Shown in pieces: positions 52,973-61,820 of a stretch of DNA of 64,000 nucleotides. The stretch is from Cohnella silvisoli. GTDB lineage: Bacteria; Bacillota; Bacilli; Paenibacillales; Paenibacillaceae. The DNA is taken from the NCBI RefSeq assembly GCF_021190915.1, contig NZ_JAIOAP010000011.1, forward strand, positions 62,001 to 126,000, in the 5' to 3' direction. How positions within the stretch are numbered: the first letter of the stretch is position 1; each line of letters opens with the position of its first letter. The notes under the pieces were generated by a model. That model saw nothing but the letters and a program-made list of their open reading frames with translations. It made no database searches and was not told the DNA's origin. Both the position numbers and the translations under genes were made by a program.

Positions 52973-53935
52973 ATGACGAGCACCGTGATATCGAGACGGA
53001 TAGAAGAGCTTGAGAAATTAGCTCCTCCGTTGACTGCTAAGCCTGACCTGGACAAATACTGGGAGCAGTCGCTGAAACAATTCGCTAATAAGCCTTTGAA
53101 CGCGACGAAAATTCTCGTGGATACCCCTTTTCCGCACATGGAAGCTTATAAAGTCATATTCGAAGGCTTTGACGATACCCCGATTCATGGATGGTATTTA
53201 TTGCCTCGTAATCGGCCCGATGATAAGCTCCCCTGCGTCGTTATCTACCACGGTTATACCGGGAGCAAGGGGTTGCCCGAAGATTATGCCTCGTACATAT
53301 TAATGGGAATAGCCGTATTTGCTATCGACATTCGAGGACAGGCGGGAGAAACGGGCAACTTGATGCCTCAGGATTACGGGATGACAAGGGGCTGGATCAC
53401 GCAAGGGATATTGTATCGGGATTCTTGCTACTACAGAGCGATTACGATCGATGCCTTGAAAGCATTGGATTGGGCAAGCGAGCAACCCGAAATTGACGCA
53501 TCCCGCATTTGCGCTTCGGGCGGAAGCCAAGGCGGCGGGCTCGCGATGATTGCAGCGGCTTTGTCCGATAAACCGGCGATCGCTGTAGCCCATATCCCGA
53601 ACATGTGCCAGATGGACTTCGGAGTATTGAATTCCAGCAGCTCACTAGTGGAAGCTGCCGCTTTCATCGAACGTTTTCCTCACCATCTCGAGACGGTTCT
53701 CGATACACTCAGTTATTACGACAACCTTAATTTGGCGCACCGCATCCGGATTCCAATCCTCGTAACGGTGGGCCTCAAAGACCCGGTTACGATGCCGGAG
53801 ACGATTTATGCGGCATACAACCGCATCCAGTCGGAGAAGACGATTTTGCCGTTTCCGTTCTCCGGTCACGTCGTTACGGGCGAGCAGAATCGCAAAGGGC
53901 TGGAATTCATCTCTAAGCATTTTCGTTTAGGTTAG
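52973..53935 (+). CDS. Acetyl-xylan esterase / cephalosporin-C deacetylase-like hydrolase
   Basis: 320 aa, AAGGAGA upstream. Follows the AXE1 family (~315-325 aa): an N-terminal helical arm, VIYHGYTGSKGLPEDYA, DIRGQAGETGN, nucleophile elbow ASGGSQGGG (Ser near residue 185), acid in GLKDPVTMPET and His in FSGHVVTGE. It removes acetyl groups from short acetylated sugars in the cytoplasm. It is convergent with moaB, only 10 bp apart. Confidence 0.9.
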   Translation: MTSTVISRRIEELEKLAPPLTAKPDLDKYWEQSLKQFANKPLNATKILVDTPFPHMEAYKVIFEGFDDTPIHGWYLLPRNRPDDKLPCVVIYHGYTGSKGLPEDYASYILMGIAVFAIDIRGQAGETGNLMPQDYGMTRGWITQGILYRDSCYYRAITIDALKALDWASEQPEIDASRICASGGSQGGGLAMIAAALSDKPAIAVAHIPNMCQMDFGVLNSSSSLVEAAAFIERFPHHLETVLDTLSYYDNLNLAHRIRIPILVTVGLKDPVTMPETIYAAYNRIQSEKTILPFPFSGHVVTGEQNRKGLEFISKHFRLG

Positions 53936-53945
53936 AAATACCCTT

Positions 53946-54467
53946 TCAGCAGCGGTCCTTGTATATTTCCCGCATCACATGCCCTAATTCGGGTAATATC
54001 AATCTTGTCATAGCCAGTCGCACCGCGCCCGTTGAACCGGGCATCGAGAATACGGCCGTCTGCCCCATGGTTCCGGCGATCGCCCGTGACAAGATGGCAG
54101 CCGAGCCGATATCCTCCGTAAAACTCAAATAGCGGAAAATTTCTCCGAAACCGGGCATTTCTTTGTCTAATTGATCTCTTACCGCCTCATAGGTCGTATC
54201 CCGTACCGCTATCCCGGTACCGCCATTCAGCAGAACGGCTTCCACTTGCGGATTTTCGGCGGCTTTTCGGAGCAGCTCCTTAATTCCTTCGTACTCATCC
54301 GGAACGATCGCATAGTCCGCAATGCGGAAGCCGGTTTCCTCCAGCAGCTGTCGGATCAATTGCCCGCTCTTATCCGTTTCCGGCGTACGGGTATCCGATA
54401 CGGTTATTATCGCGCAGGAGACGCTTGACGGCGCTTCCCGTCGGTGTTGTTCCGTTGAAGTCAACAC
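53946..54467 (-). CDS. moaB: Molybdenum cofactor biosynthesis protein MoaB
   Basis: 173 aa from the GTG at 54467, with GGAGG 8 nt upstream on the minus strand; longer in-frame starts lack an RBS. The MoaB/MogA fold is clear: SCAIITVSDTRTPETDKSG at the start, LLNGGTGIAVRDTTYEAV for molybdopterin binding, and FSMPGSTGAVRLAMTRLILPELGH. It adenylylates or binds molybdopterin in Moco synthesis. No other moa genes are near. Confidence 0.93.
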   Translation of the reverse strand: MLTSTEQHRREAPSSVSCAIITVSDTRTPETDKSGQLIRQLLEETGFRIADYAIVPDEYEGIKELLRKAAENPQVEAVLLNGGTGIAVRDTTYEAVRDQLDKEMPGFGEIFRYLSFTEDIGSAAILSRAIAGTMGQTAVFSMPGSTGAVRLAMTRLILPELGHVMREIYKDRC

Positions 54468-54540
54468 AATAAGCCCCTCCAAATCAAACGGCGAATCCAT
54501 AAGGATTCGCCTTGTCATTATTATTTGTCCGTAGTAGGTT

Positions 54541-55026
54541 CTACAGGCCCGGTTGTTCCATCGTGTTGTCCGAATGGACGGTTGCAGCTTCGTGTTCTTT
54601 CTCAGGGAGTACCTCAGGTTGTTTCGCAGGTTCTTTCACCAGACGATCGACGACAGCCGGGACTACCAGAGTTAAGGCATAGGCCAGTGTCATCCACACG
54701 GTGTAGGAATGATGCTGTCCTTCGTTAAAAGCCGGGAATACCGACTCCCGATGCCATACCGTGTACGTACTGAGCAGCAAGCCGACCGCAGCCGCGACGA
54801 ATCCGAAACGTGTTGCGGAGCCGCGTTCGCGGAACAGCTTGAGCCTTACGATCAAGGCCATCCCGATCAGCAGAAGGAAGGATAGCATTTCCAGCAAAAA
54901 CAGCGACGATCCGAAATAAGGATCTTCCGTTTCGAGTACGACCCATTTCCCGAACAACAGGAAGAAAAGGGTAGGGACTGCCCATATCGCGACACCTAAT
55001 CCAACTAAAATAATTCCTTGCCGCAT
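54541..55026 (-). CDS. Four-helix membrane protein, unknown function
   Basis: 161 aa from the ATG at 55026, behind AAAGGATGG. Four hydrophobic segments (IILVGLGVAIWAVPTLFFLLFG, LFLLEMLSFLLLIGMALIV, FGFVAAAVGLLLSTYTVW, YTVWMTLAYALTLVVPAVV) and a charged, Glu/Pro-rich cytoplasmic tail. The segment between the third and fourth spans contains HRESVFPAFNEGQHHSY. No family is recognised. It is between moaB and manA and is transcribed in the same direction. Confidence 0.7.
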   Translation of the reverse strand: MRQGIILVGLGVAIWAVPTLFFLLFGKWVVLETEDPYFGSSLFLLEMLSFLLLIGMALIVRLKLFRERGSATRFGFVAAAVGLLLSTYTVWHRESVFPAFNEGQHHSYTVWMTLAYALTLVVPAVVDRLVKEPAKQPEVLPEKEHEAATVHSDNTMEQPGL

Positions 55027-55101
55027 GACAATCCATCCTTTCGCCATCCGCTTAGTCTGAGTACTCGCCCTATCATTTCGACAAAGATTGCCGTTTTCCT
55101 C

Positions 55102-56073
55102 TTAAGGGACTAAGCTGCGAAGTACGGTCATCGTGCCATCCAGCGTATATTGGCCTAGATTCGCCGGAAGAAGGAAGCAATCTCCCGCTTTCGCATCGAC
55201 AACGCCGTTAGCCCAACCGATGCTGCCGGATCCTTCGCATACGATGAGGATGACGAAGCTGTCGGCGTTAGTGGAGAGACTCCATTCCCCCCGAACGACC
55301 CCTTTGTCCGTCGTAAAGTAAGGGGAAGAGGCCAGCGTAAGCCATTCGCCAGGTTTTGCTCCATCCGTATCCATTCGCGCCGCACCGGAACCCTCGTAGG
55401 CAGTTACGTTTAATGAATCCTCGATATGTAACTCGCGCGGTTTGCCGTCCAATCCGGGGCGATTATAGTCGTACAAGCGGTAGGTTGTGTCCGAGTTTTG
55501 TTGGATTTCCGCGACGACAACGCCCGCGCACAGCGCATGAACGGTGCCGGCAGGGATATAGAACGTGTCTCCCGCTTTCACGGTTACTTTCTGCAGGCTG
55601 TCCATAATACGTCCCTCTTCGATAGCTTTGGCCATTGAAGCCCGATCGACTCCCGGCTTCAGTCCATAGATGATTTTGGCATCCGGCTTGGCGGCGAGCA
55701 CGTACCACATTTCCGTTTTGCCGATTTCGCCTTTCGGAAGCCCTTTATAATCGTCGTTAGGATGAACTTGGATCGACAGGTCGTCATTGCAATCCAGCAG
55801 CTTGATCAGCAGAGGAAAACGACCGTTGCTGGAATTGCCGCCTTTGGATCCAAACCAGGTATCTCCGTATAACTCGCGGATTTCGTCAAGACCTTTGCCA
55901 GCCAAGGCGCCGTTCGTGACATGCGATACGCCGTTCGGGTGATCGGCGATCATCCAGCCTTCTCCGATGACGCCCTTAGGCACATCGAATCCGAATTGCT
56001 CAAGCGCGCGGCCTCCCCAAACTCTTTCTTTGAATTCCGGTTTAAAATGCAATGGATACGGTTGTAAGCTCAT
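55102..56073 (-). CDS. manA: Mannose-6-phosphate isomerase, class I
   Basis: 323 aa. Zinc-binding motifs QVHPNDDY (Gln, His), the downstream GKTEMWYVL glutamate and the TVHALCAG histidine are all present, as is QNSDTTYRLYDYNRPG typical of the short Bacillus ManA/YvyI type. It interconverts mannose 6-phosphate and fructose 6-phosphate in the cytoplasm, linking mannose use to glycolysis and to GDP-mannose. Its product range fits a sugar-scavenging lifestyle. It immediately follows the VOC gene, one base apart. Confidence 0.93.
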   Translation of the reverse strand: MSLQPYPLHFKPEFKERVWGGRALEQFGFDVPKGVIGEGWMIADHPNGVSHVTNGALAGKGLDEIRELYGDTWFGSKGGNSSNGRFPLLIKLLDCNDDLSIQVHPNDDYKGLPKGEIGKTEMWYVLAAKPDAKIIYGLKPGVDRASMAKAIEEGRIMDSLQKVTVKAGDTFYIPAGTVHALCAGVVVAEIQQNSDTTYRLYDYNRPGLDGKPRELHIEDSLNVTAYEGSGAARMDTDGAKPGEWLTLASSPYFTTDKGVVRGEWSLSTNADSFVILIVCEGSGSIGWANGVVDAKAGDCFLLPANLGQYTLDGTMTVLRSLVP

Positions 56074-56074
56074 T

Positions 56075-56476
56075 TTATTCGGTTCCCCCTCGCGTAGTTT
56101 GGAAAAATTCTATCGCTTCCCCATCCGGTCCATCGAAGAAAAAGTACTGGCTTCCATTTGGCAAAGTCGTAATGGCTTCGTCTAAGCCGGCAACATTCAA
56201 GGAGCTTAAACGGCGAAACTCCTCTTTAATATCGTCAACGGTAAACGCGATATGATGAACGCGCCCGGACTTAGCTACTTCCCCCGTAAAACCTTCGATC
56301 AATTCCACCTCGGTTTCCGAAGATGCCTGAAACGAGAGAAAAGCCAATCGAATGACGCCATTCGTGTGGTTAATCGTCTCCGTATGTTTAAGACCGATAA
56401 CTTTCTCGTAAAAAGGAATGGATACTTCTAAAGAACTAACCATGATGCCGACATGCTCGATTTTGCGCGCTGCCAT
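56075..56476 (-). CDS. VOC-superfamily protein (glyoxalase / methylmalonyl-CoA epimerase-like)
   Basis: 133 aa. Two beta-alpha-beta-beta-beta modules: IEHVGIMVSSLEVSIPFYEKVIGLKH and VHHIAFTVDDIKEEFRRLSSLNV. Metal ligands His (IEHVG), Glu (ETEVELIE), His (VHHIAF) and Glu (GEAIEFFQ) are conserved. The spacing resembles methylmalonyl-CoA epimerases and small glyoxalases; the exact substrate is not determinable. One base from manA, so the pair is co-transcribed. Confidence 0.88.
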   Translation of the reverse strand: MAARKIEHVGIMVSSLEVSIPFYEKVIGLKHTETINHTNGVIRLAFLSFQASSETEVELIEGFTGEVAKSGRVHHIAFTVDDIKEEFRRLSSLNVAGLDEAITTLPNGSQYFFFDGPDGEAIEFFQTTRGGTE

Positions 56477-56489
56477 TTGTATTGTCCTC

Positions 56490-57068
56490 CTATCTTTTGT
56501 TCAAAGCGATTAAATAAGGCGCTGCCGCCTTCTGCGGAAACCGGTACACGACCGTTTGTGCTAGGGAGGGCTCGATTTCCGAAGCCCAAGCCAGCACGGC
56601 GTCCGCTTCCGCCTGCCCGCCCTCATGGCCGGGATAGACGACGACCGTAAGGATACCGCCGCTGCGAAGAAGCGGCAGCGCAGCATCCAATGCGGCTAAT
56701 GTAGTAGGCGTTTGCGTAATTACAGCCTGCGATCCGCCCGGCAAGAAGCCGAGATTAAACATGATCGCGGCGATCTTCCCATGGTGTGCCGATGCGATCC
56801 GATCCTTCATAACTTCATGCCCGTCATGAACAAGAGTAACCGGAGCAAGCGATTCGCCGTCCGCTTCCGATTCCAGCCTGTTCCGGGTTTGCTCAAGCGC
56901 TTCGGACTGAATATCAAAGGCATAGACGGTTCCACCTGTACCCGCCGTACGCGCAAGGAACAAGGTGTCCGAGCCGTTGCCAGCAGTTGCGTCGATAACG
57001 ATGTCACCAGGCCGTACTTTTTCCGCCACCCATTTCTGCGCTTGGCTAACAACAAAGAGAAAACCCAT
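56490..57068 (-). CDS. ytqB: SAM-dependent methyltransferase YtqB
   Basis: 192 aa. Motif I DATAGNGSDTLFLAR and the adjacent VYAFDIQSEALEQT bind S-adenosylmethionine. MFNLGFLPGG and VVVYPGHEGG match the YtqB/rRNA-methyltransferase (MraW-like) family. One base separates it from the ytqA gene upstream, the same adjacency as in Bacillus subtilis. Target unproven, probably rRNA or tRNA. Confidence 0.9.
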   Translation of the reverse strand: MGFLFVVSQAQKWVAEKVRPGDIVIDATAGNGSDTLFLARTAGTGGTVYAFDIQSEALEQTRNRLESEADGESLAPVTLVHDGHEVMKDRIASAHHGKIAAIMFNLGFLPGGSQAVITQTPTTLAALDAALPLLRSGGILTVVVYPGHEGGQAEADAVLAWASEIEPSLAQTVVYRFPQKAAAPYLIALNKR

Positions 57069-57069
57069 A

Positions 57070-58029
57070 TTAAAGTCCCTTCCAAGCTTTACCCTGCCAG
57101 CTATTGCGCCGAACCAACTCGGCGTCGATGGCGTTCAGCACTTCCCATTTGCGCAGGCTCCACATCGGACCGATCAGCAAATCCCTCGGCGCGTCGCCCG
57201 TCAGCCGGTGGACGATCATCTCGGGAGGCAGCATCTCAAGCGAATCGATGACGAGCGATACGTATTCGTCTTGGTCGAGAAACCGGAGCAAGCCTTCGCG
57301 CCACTGGCGAACCATAGGCGTTTTGCGCATGAGATGAAGAAGATGAATCTTGATGCCTTGAACGTCCATTCGGGACACTTCCCGCACCGTTTCCAGCATC
57401 ATCTCGCGTGTTTCGCCGGGCAGTCCGTGGATAATGTGGGCACAGACGCGGATGCCGCGGGCTCTCAACCGGTTAACCGCGTCCTTGAAGCAGTCGGTGT
57501 CGTGCGCGCGATTGATTAATTGGGAAGTGGATTCGTGTACCGTTTGCAAACCCATTTCCACCCACAGGTAGGTACGCTCGTTTAATTCGGCGAGATAATC
57601 GACGACATCGTCTGGCAAGCAATCGGGTCTAGTCGCGATAGACAAACCGACAACTCCCGGCTGCTCGACAATAACCTCATAATACTCGCGGAGCGTCTCC
57701 ACCGGCGCGTACGTATTCGTATAAGCCTGGAAGTAGCCGATATATTTCGCTTCGGGCCATTTCAAGTGCTGGCGGTCCCTGATTTCATTAAACTGAGACA
57801 CCAGATCGTTCCGCCGGCTCCCGGCGAAATCTCCGGAGCCTCTGGCGCTGCAGAACGTACAGCCGCCCGCGGCGATGCTCCCGTCCCGGTTCGGGCAAGT
57901 GAATCCCGCATCCAGCATGACCTTGAACGTCTTCGTGCCGAACGTCTCGCGCATTTCGTAATTCCAAGTGTGAAATCTTTTGTCCGCCCATAACAGGGGG
58001 TGTTGCGTATCCGTTCCAATCGTTGCCAT
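57070..58029 (-). CDS. ytqA: Radical SAM protein YtqA (TIGR01212 family)
   Basis: 319 aa from the ATG at 58029, which has AAAGGA upstream; the longer frame start lacks an RBS and the family begins near here. The cluster motif has the family's long spacing, CPNRDGS...GGCTFCSA (three Cys). SIATRPDCLPDDVVDYL and GLPGETREMMLETVREV are conserved radical-SAM barrel blocks. Probably a tRNA- or rRNA-modifying enzyme acting with YtqB; no substrate is established here. Confidence 0.92.
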   Translation of the reverse strand: MATIGTDTQHPLLWADKRFHTWNYEMRETFGTKTFKVMLDAGFTCPNRDGSIAAGGCTFCSARGSGDFAGSRRNDLVSQFNEIRDRQHLKWPEAKYIGYFQAYTNTYAPVETLREYYEVIVEQPGVVGLSIATRPDCLPDDVVDYLAELNERTYLWVEMGLQTVHESTSQLINRAHDTDCFKDAVNRLRARGIRVCAHIIHGLPGETREMMLETVREVSRMDVQGIKIHLLHLMRKTPMVRQWREGLLRFLDQDEYVSLVIDSLEMLPPEMIVHRLTGDAPRDLLIGPMWSLRKWEVLNAIDAELVRRNSWQGKAWKGL

Positions 58030-58352
58030 CGATGCATCCGTCCTTTGAAGAAGTCGGTATAATTGTAGCGAAATTCGGGCGAAAATGCGAGGGCGGACGT
58101 TCATGCAGACGCTCTCATCCATTTAACCGATCGATAATCCCCATTCCCATCCCAAACTAACATCGAAATAAAGGCGATATTTCCGACGCTTCAACTTGCT
58201 ATACCTAACATGATGTGTTATATTAAAAGTGCGCCAAATCAACAAACAAATCTAACATCACACTTATTTTTCATCGCCTAATTCATACCATTTCCATATC
58301 TCGGGCAAGCTAGGTGCAAAGTTAAAATTAACCGATTGGAGAGGTGACTGCA

Positions 58353-58538
58353 ATGAATACAAGCGTACGGATACCGCAAGGGGACGAAACGGTTAAAGTG
58401 GAGTTGACGGTTAAAGAAGCGATGGCGCTGGCCGGAATCAAGTTTCACAATAACCACAATATCGAGGTTTCAGCCAAGAAAAAGCTGAATCACATCATCG
58501 AGGATCATTATATCGAGGAAAACCGTCCGATTAACTAA
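58353..58538 (+). CDS. Small protein of 61 aa, unknown function
   Basis: Begins MNTSVRIPQGDETVKVEL with GGAGAGGTG 6 nt upstream, so the ATG at 58353 is preferred over an upstream in-frame start. It is short and soluble-looking, with ELTVKEAMALAGIKFHNNHNIEVSAKKKLNHIIE suggesting one beta strand and two helices. No known domain is recognised. It has its own strong terminator. The 220 bases before it are AT-rich and probably hold its promoter. Confidence 0.65.
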   Translation: MNTSVRIPQGDETVKVELTVKEAMALAGIKFHNNHNIEVSAKKKLNHIIEDHYIEENRPIN

Positions 58539-58563
58539 GTCGAGAATACTCGCACTCGTTAAG

Positions 58564-58604
58564 AAAGGTCGAATGCCCATTTTGGGTATTCGGCCTTTTT
58601 TGTG
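58564..58604 (+). terminator. Terminator after the 61-aa gene
   Basis: AAAGGTCGAATGCCCA pairs with TGGGTATTCGGCCTTTTTT around TTT. Confidence 0.9.
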
Positions 58605-58605
58605 T

Positions 58606-58654
58606 TTGACAAATTCATGGATCGCTTATATAGTTAGTTACATAAGTAACTAAC
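58606..58654 (+). promoter_or_regulatory. Promoter with 22-bp operator for the GntR/ABC operon
   Basis: TTGACA (58606-58611), 17-bp spacer, TATAGT (58629-58634). The palindrome GTTAGTTAC / GTAACTAAC, with perfect 9-bp arms and a 4-bp centre, spans 58633-58654 and overlaps the -10 and start site. Occlusion of polymerase by the GntR protein encoded next is the obvious model. Confidence 0.75.
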
Positions 58655-58676
58655 CGACTAACATGGTGGTGAATAA

Positions 58677-59045
58677 ATGACAATATCGATGGACGACAGC
58701 CGCCCGATCTTCTTGCAAATCGCCGAACGGATCGAGAATGACATTATCGAAGGAGGACTGCCCGAGGAATCGCAGGTCCCCTCAACGAATCAGTTCGCGG
58801 CCTTCTATCAGATTAACCCGGCGACGGTAATGAAAGGTGTGAATTTGCTCGTGGACCAAGGCATTTTGTACAAGAAGAGAGGGATTGGCATGTTCGTGGC
58901 AACGGGCGTAAAGGCGAAATTGATGGAGAAGCGCAAGGAACTCTTTTACGAGCAATATATCGTGACGATGGTCAGGGAAGCGGATAAGCTGGGAATTACG
59001 GCAGATCAATTAACGGAAATGATTCGGAGAGGGGATAAAGCGTAA
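58677..59045 (+). CDS. GntR-family regulator (YtrA type)
   Basis: 122 aa. A winged HTH at about 10-75 (SRPIFLQIAERIENDIIEGGLPEESQVPSTNQFAAFYQINPATVMKGVNLLVDQGILYKKRGIGMFV) is followed by a short C-terminal helix pair, the architecture of the YtrA subgroup that controls linked ABC transporter genes. The stop overlaps the next start as TAATG. It probably represses its own operon through the palindrome at 58633, with release by an unknown effector such as cell-wall stress. Confidence 0.9.
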   Translation: MTISMDDSRPIFLQIAERIENDIIEGGLPEESQVPSTNQFAAFYQINPATVMKGVNLLVDQGILYKKRGIGMFVATGVKAKLMEKRKELFYEQYIVTMVREADKLGITADQLTEMIRRGDKA

Positions 59046-59938
59046 TGGGTAACGTAGTGGAAACAAGCGGGCTGACGAAAACCTACGGTAAGGTAAATGC
59101 TGTCGACAATGTCAGTTTTACGCTGGAGGATGGCAAGATTTACGGGTTGCTTGGGAGAAATGGTGCAGGAAAAACAACGATCATGCATATGATCACTGCC
59201 CAATTGTTCGCGACCAGCGGCCAGCTTAAGGTATTTGGGGAAGAGCCGTTCGAGAACAATCGGGTACTCAGGCAAACCTGCTTTATTAAAGAAAGCCAGA
59301 AGTACCCGGATAATTTCCGCGTTGTGGACGTATTGAATGTTTCCCCGCTTTTTTTCCCAAATTGGGATCGGGAATTCGCGTATTCTCTCATTAAAGACTT
59401 TCAGCTGCCGCTCAAGCGGAGAATGAAGAAGCTGTCCAGGGGAATGCTCTCCTCCGTCGGCATTATCGTTGGTCTTGCCAGTCGTGCGCCGCTTACGTTT
59501 TTCGATGAACCCTACTTGGGTTTGGATGCCGTAGCAAGAAGCTTGTTTTACGATAGATTGCTTGAGGATTACGCAGAGCATCCGCGTACGATTGTGCTGT
59601 CAACCCATCTGATCGATGAGGTTAGCCAATTGCTCGAGCACGTATTGGTAATCGACAACGGCAAGCTGATTATTAACGAGGAAGCAGAAGCTCTAAGGGG
59701 CAGAGCATCTACAGTGGTTGGTTTAACCTCCAAAGTAGAGACATTCCTTGCCGGCAAGGAAGTCATTCATCGCGAGCCGCTCGGGGGATTGATTTCGGTA
59801 ACGTTATTAGGCGCTTTAACTGCCCAAGACCGCAAAAAAGCCGCGGAACTCGGATTGGAAATTACGCCGGTATCGTTACAGCAAATGATCGTCTATCTAA
59901 CGAACGGAAAAAACGCCAGAGAGGCAGGAGTTTCATGA
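59045..59938 (+). CDS. ABC transporter ATP-binding protein
   Basis: 297 aa. Walker A GRNGAGKTT, Q-loop region CFIKESQKYPDN, signature LSRGML (a variant of LSGGQ), Walker B LTFFDEP with D-loop GLDA, and switch His in LSTHLIDE. The C-terminal ~80 residues form a small extra domain. YtrB/EcsA-like exporter subunit, powering the membrane protein encoded next, with which it overlaps by four bases. Confidence 0.93.
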   Translation: MGNVVETSGLTKTYGKVNAVDNVSFTLEDGKIYGLLGRNGAGKTTIMHMITAQLFATSGQLKVFGEEPFENNRVLRQTCFIKESQKYPDNFRVVDVLNVSPLFFPNWDREFAYSLIKDFQLPLKRRMKKLSRGMLSSVGIIVGLASRAPLTFFDEPYLGLDAVARSLFYDRLLEDYAEHPRTIVLSTHLIDEVSQLLEHVLVIDNGKLIINEEAEALRGRASTVVGLTSKVETFLAGKEVIHREPLGGLISVTLLGALTAQDRKKAAELGLEITPVSLQQMIVYLTNGKNAREAGVS

Positions 59939-60618
59939 TGAATCGAGTAAAGGGAATTATACGGACGCATCTGACTGACAGGTTGGGGTGGATCTTTCTT
60001 CCGTGGATCATTCTTTCCAGCAGCTTCGCGTGTAATCTGATTATTGCCGGCCTGAGCGGAGAAGAGTTTTATACCGGCGGTTTGGCTTCCATCTATGTAT
60101 ACATGACGATACTCGGGATCATGATCGTTGCCCAAACGTACCCTTTCATTATCGGGTTCGGTGCTAGGAGAAAGGACTATTTTCTCGGGACGGCAGCAAC
60201 GATTGCTATTGTTAGCGCGGTCTTCACGCTGATGTTATGCGTTCTTGCTGTCATTGAAGTACAATCGGGGGGCTGGGGCGTCAATCTGCACTTTTTCAAT
60301 CTGCCCTATTTAAGCGAAGGTTCTGCGATCGAAAGAATTTGGATTCAGTTTAGCTTGATGACCAATCTTGTCTTCATCGGATTTTTCTTCTCTTGCATTT
60401 ATCGCAAGTTCGGCCGCAATGGGATGTTCCTATTCTTTGTAGCATTGTCCGTTGTACTTTCATTCTCTACCTACTTCATTACTATCGCCAACGGATGGGA
60501 TGAAATCTTTAATTGGTTGAGCGGAATCTCGGCCGTCCATCTTGCAACTGGATTGTTCGTTCTGACACTGGTATATTTAGGGTTATCCTATGGGTTGCTT
60601 CGCAGAGCGACGGTTTAA
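59935..60618 (+). CDS. ABC transporter membrane subunit
   Basis: 227 aa, start overlapping the ATPase stop as ATGA. Six hydrophobic segments. It matches no canonical permease motif, as is usual for ABC-2-type subunits in GntR-linked operons. FIIGFGARRKDYFLGTAA after the second span is a typical cytoplasmic coupling loop. The substrate is unknown; peptide or cell-wall-active-compound export is a reasonable guess. Confidence 0.85.
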   Translation: MMNRVKGIIRTHLTDRLGWIFLPWIILSSSFACNLIIAGLSGEEFYTGGLASIYVYMTILGIMIVAQTYPFIIGFGARRKDYFLGTAATIAIVSAVFTLMLCVLAVIEVQSGGWGVNLHFFNLPYLSEGSAIERIWIQFSLMTNLVFIGFFFSCIYRKFGRNGMFLFFVALSVVLSFSTYFITIANGWDEIFNWLSGISAVHLATGLFVLTLVYLGLSYGLLRRATV

Positions 60619-60662
60619 AATAGGATTAGCGAATTAAATGAGTCAAGGAGCCGCATAGAAGC

Positions 60663-61301
60663 ATGAAACTACCCTTTAAATTGCTTAGCGCATATTTCCT
60701 CAGCATAGTTGCGGCGATTGGTTTCGGAGTCATCGCCTTACTGATCGGCAGAAACAAAATCTCCGTGTTCGATTTATCGATCATATCAACCGTCCAAGGC
60801 TGGGAAAACCCCGCGCTGACGACCGTAATGGAACGATTCAGTTGGTTAGGCACTACGCCCGTGGTGGTTTTCTTGTCGATTGGGATCTTAATATTCCTGG
60901 CGGCCATTCTCGGTCACCGGAAGGAGTTGCTGCTATTCATCGCGATTATCGGCGGAGCTCCCCTGCTTAACAGCGTTTTGAAATCTGTTTTCCGACGCGA
61001 AAGGCCGGATATCCACCGGCTTGCGGAAGAAGCAAGCTATAGTTTTCCTAGCGGCCATTCTATGGCTGCTTTTGCGCTTTACGGCGGGTTGATCTATTTG
61101 CTGTGGAGGCATGTGACGAGCAAAGCGGGCCGGGTTCTACTCGTTGCATTAGGTTCGATTATCGTGCTGTGTATAGGGATTAGCCGCATTTATTTAGGCG
61201 TGCATTACCCTAGCGACGTTATTGGCGGGTATTTGGCAAGCGGGGTATGGCTTAGCTTGTCGATTGGGATATTCCAGAGCATGGGAGGGAGAAGGAGATG
61301 A
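60663..61301 (+). CDS. PAP2-family membrane phosphatase
   Basis: 212 aa. The three PAP2 signature blocks are complete: KSVFRRERPD, SFPSGHSMA and SRIYLGVHYPSDV, giving catalytic His residues and a nucleophile His. Six hydrophobic segments. It dephosphorylates lipid phosphates such as undecaprenyl pyrophosphate or phosphatidylglycerol phosphate at the outer face. It overlaps the MarR gene by four bases, so the two are co-expressed. Confidence 0.92.
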   Translation: MKLPFKLLSAYFLSIVAAIGFGVIALLIGRNKISVFDLSIISTVQGWENPALTTVMERFSWLGTTPVVVFLSIGILIFLAAILGHRKELLLFIAIIGGAPLLNSVLKSVFRRERPDIHRLAEEASYSFPSGHSMAAFALYGGLIYLLWRHVTSKAGRVLLVALGSIIVLCIGISRIYLGVHYPSDVIGGYLASGVWLSLSIGIFQSMGGRRR

Positions 61302-61735
61302 TTAACAGAAGAGAGCTGCTCGTCTCGTATTCGAAGAAATTTTCGGTGCATCGGCGGATGTGGGAAACGGAATGGAACCGCAGGAACACAACGGACCTAT
61401 CGTATCCGCAATTTCTGATTTTGAACATATTGGATCAGGAAGGTCCCAAACAGTCGAAGGAATTGGTCAATTTTTTTTCCATAACCTCGGGAGGAATAAC
61501 GGCCATTGCCAATAAATTAATTTCGCAAGGGCTGATCGTCAGAACGCGTGATGATCATTTGGACCGCAGGGCGGTTCTCATGGAAATTAGCGATAAAGGC
61601 CGCGAAATATTGAAATCTTTGGAATCCGTAAGAGATCAATCGTTCGAAACCATCTTTGCATGTCTTACCGATGCCGAAATCGCTTATTTAGAACAGATAT
61701 ACGGGAAGTTGATTGGCGATAGGCCAGTGAGGTGA
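61298..61735 (+). CDS. MarR-family transcriptional regulator
   Basis: 145 aa. A winged HTH at about 50-105 (LDQEGPKQSKELVNFFSITSGGITAIANKLISQGLIVRTRDDHLDRRAVLMEISDKG) with the characteristic DRR of the MarR wing. Dimerisation helices lie on both ends. It likely senses a small lipophilic or oxidising compound and may control the PAP2 gene, itself, and possibly the divergent copper/PQQ genes downstream, where two related dyads occur. Confidence 0.9.
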   Translation: MINRRELLVSYSKKFSVHRRMWETEWNRRNTTDLSYPQFLILNILDQEGPKQSKELVNFFSITSGGITAIANKLISQGLIVRTRDDHLDRRAVLMEISDKGREILKSLESVRDQSFETIFACLTDAEIAYLEQIYGKLIGDRPVR

Positions 61736-61760
61736 ACAATAAGTAACAATAAATGAACAA

Positions 61761-61811
61761 AGAACGGGAATAGCGGCAGTCCGGAAGGACATGAAGCTTC
61801 CCGTTCTTTTA
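61761..61811. terminator. Bidirectional terminator between convergent genes
   Basis: AGAACGGGAA pairs with TTCCCGTTCT, with T residues on the right and A residues to the left. It lies between the convergent marR and cupredoxin genes. Confidence 0.8.
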
Positions 61812-61820
61812 TTTTGTGAA

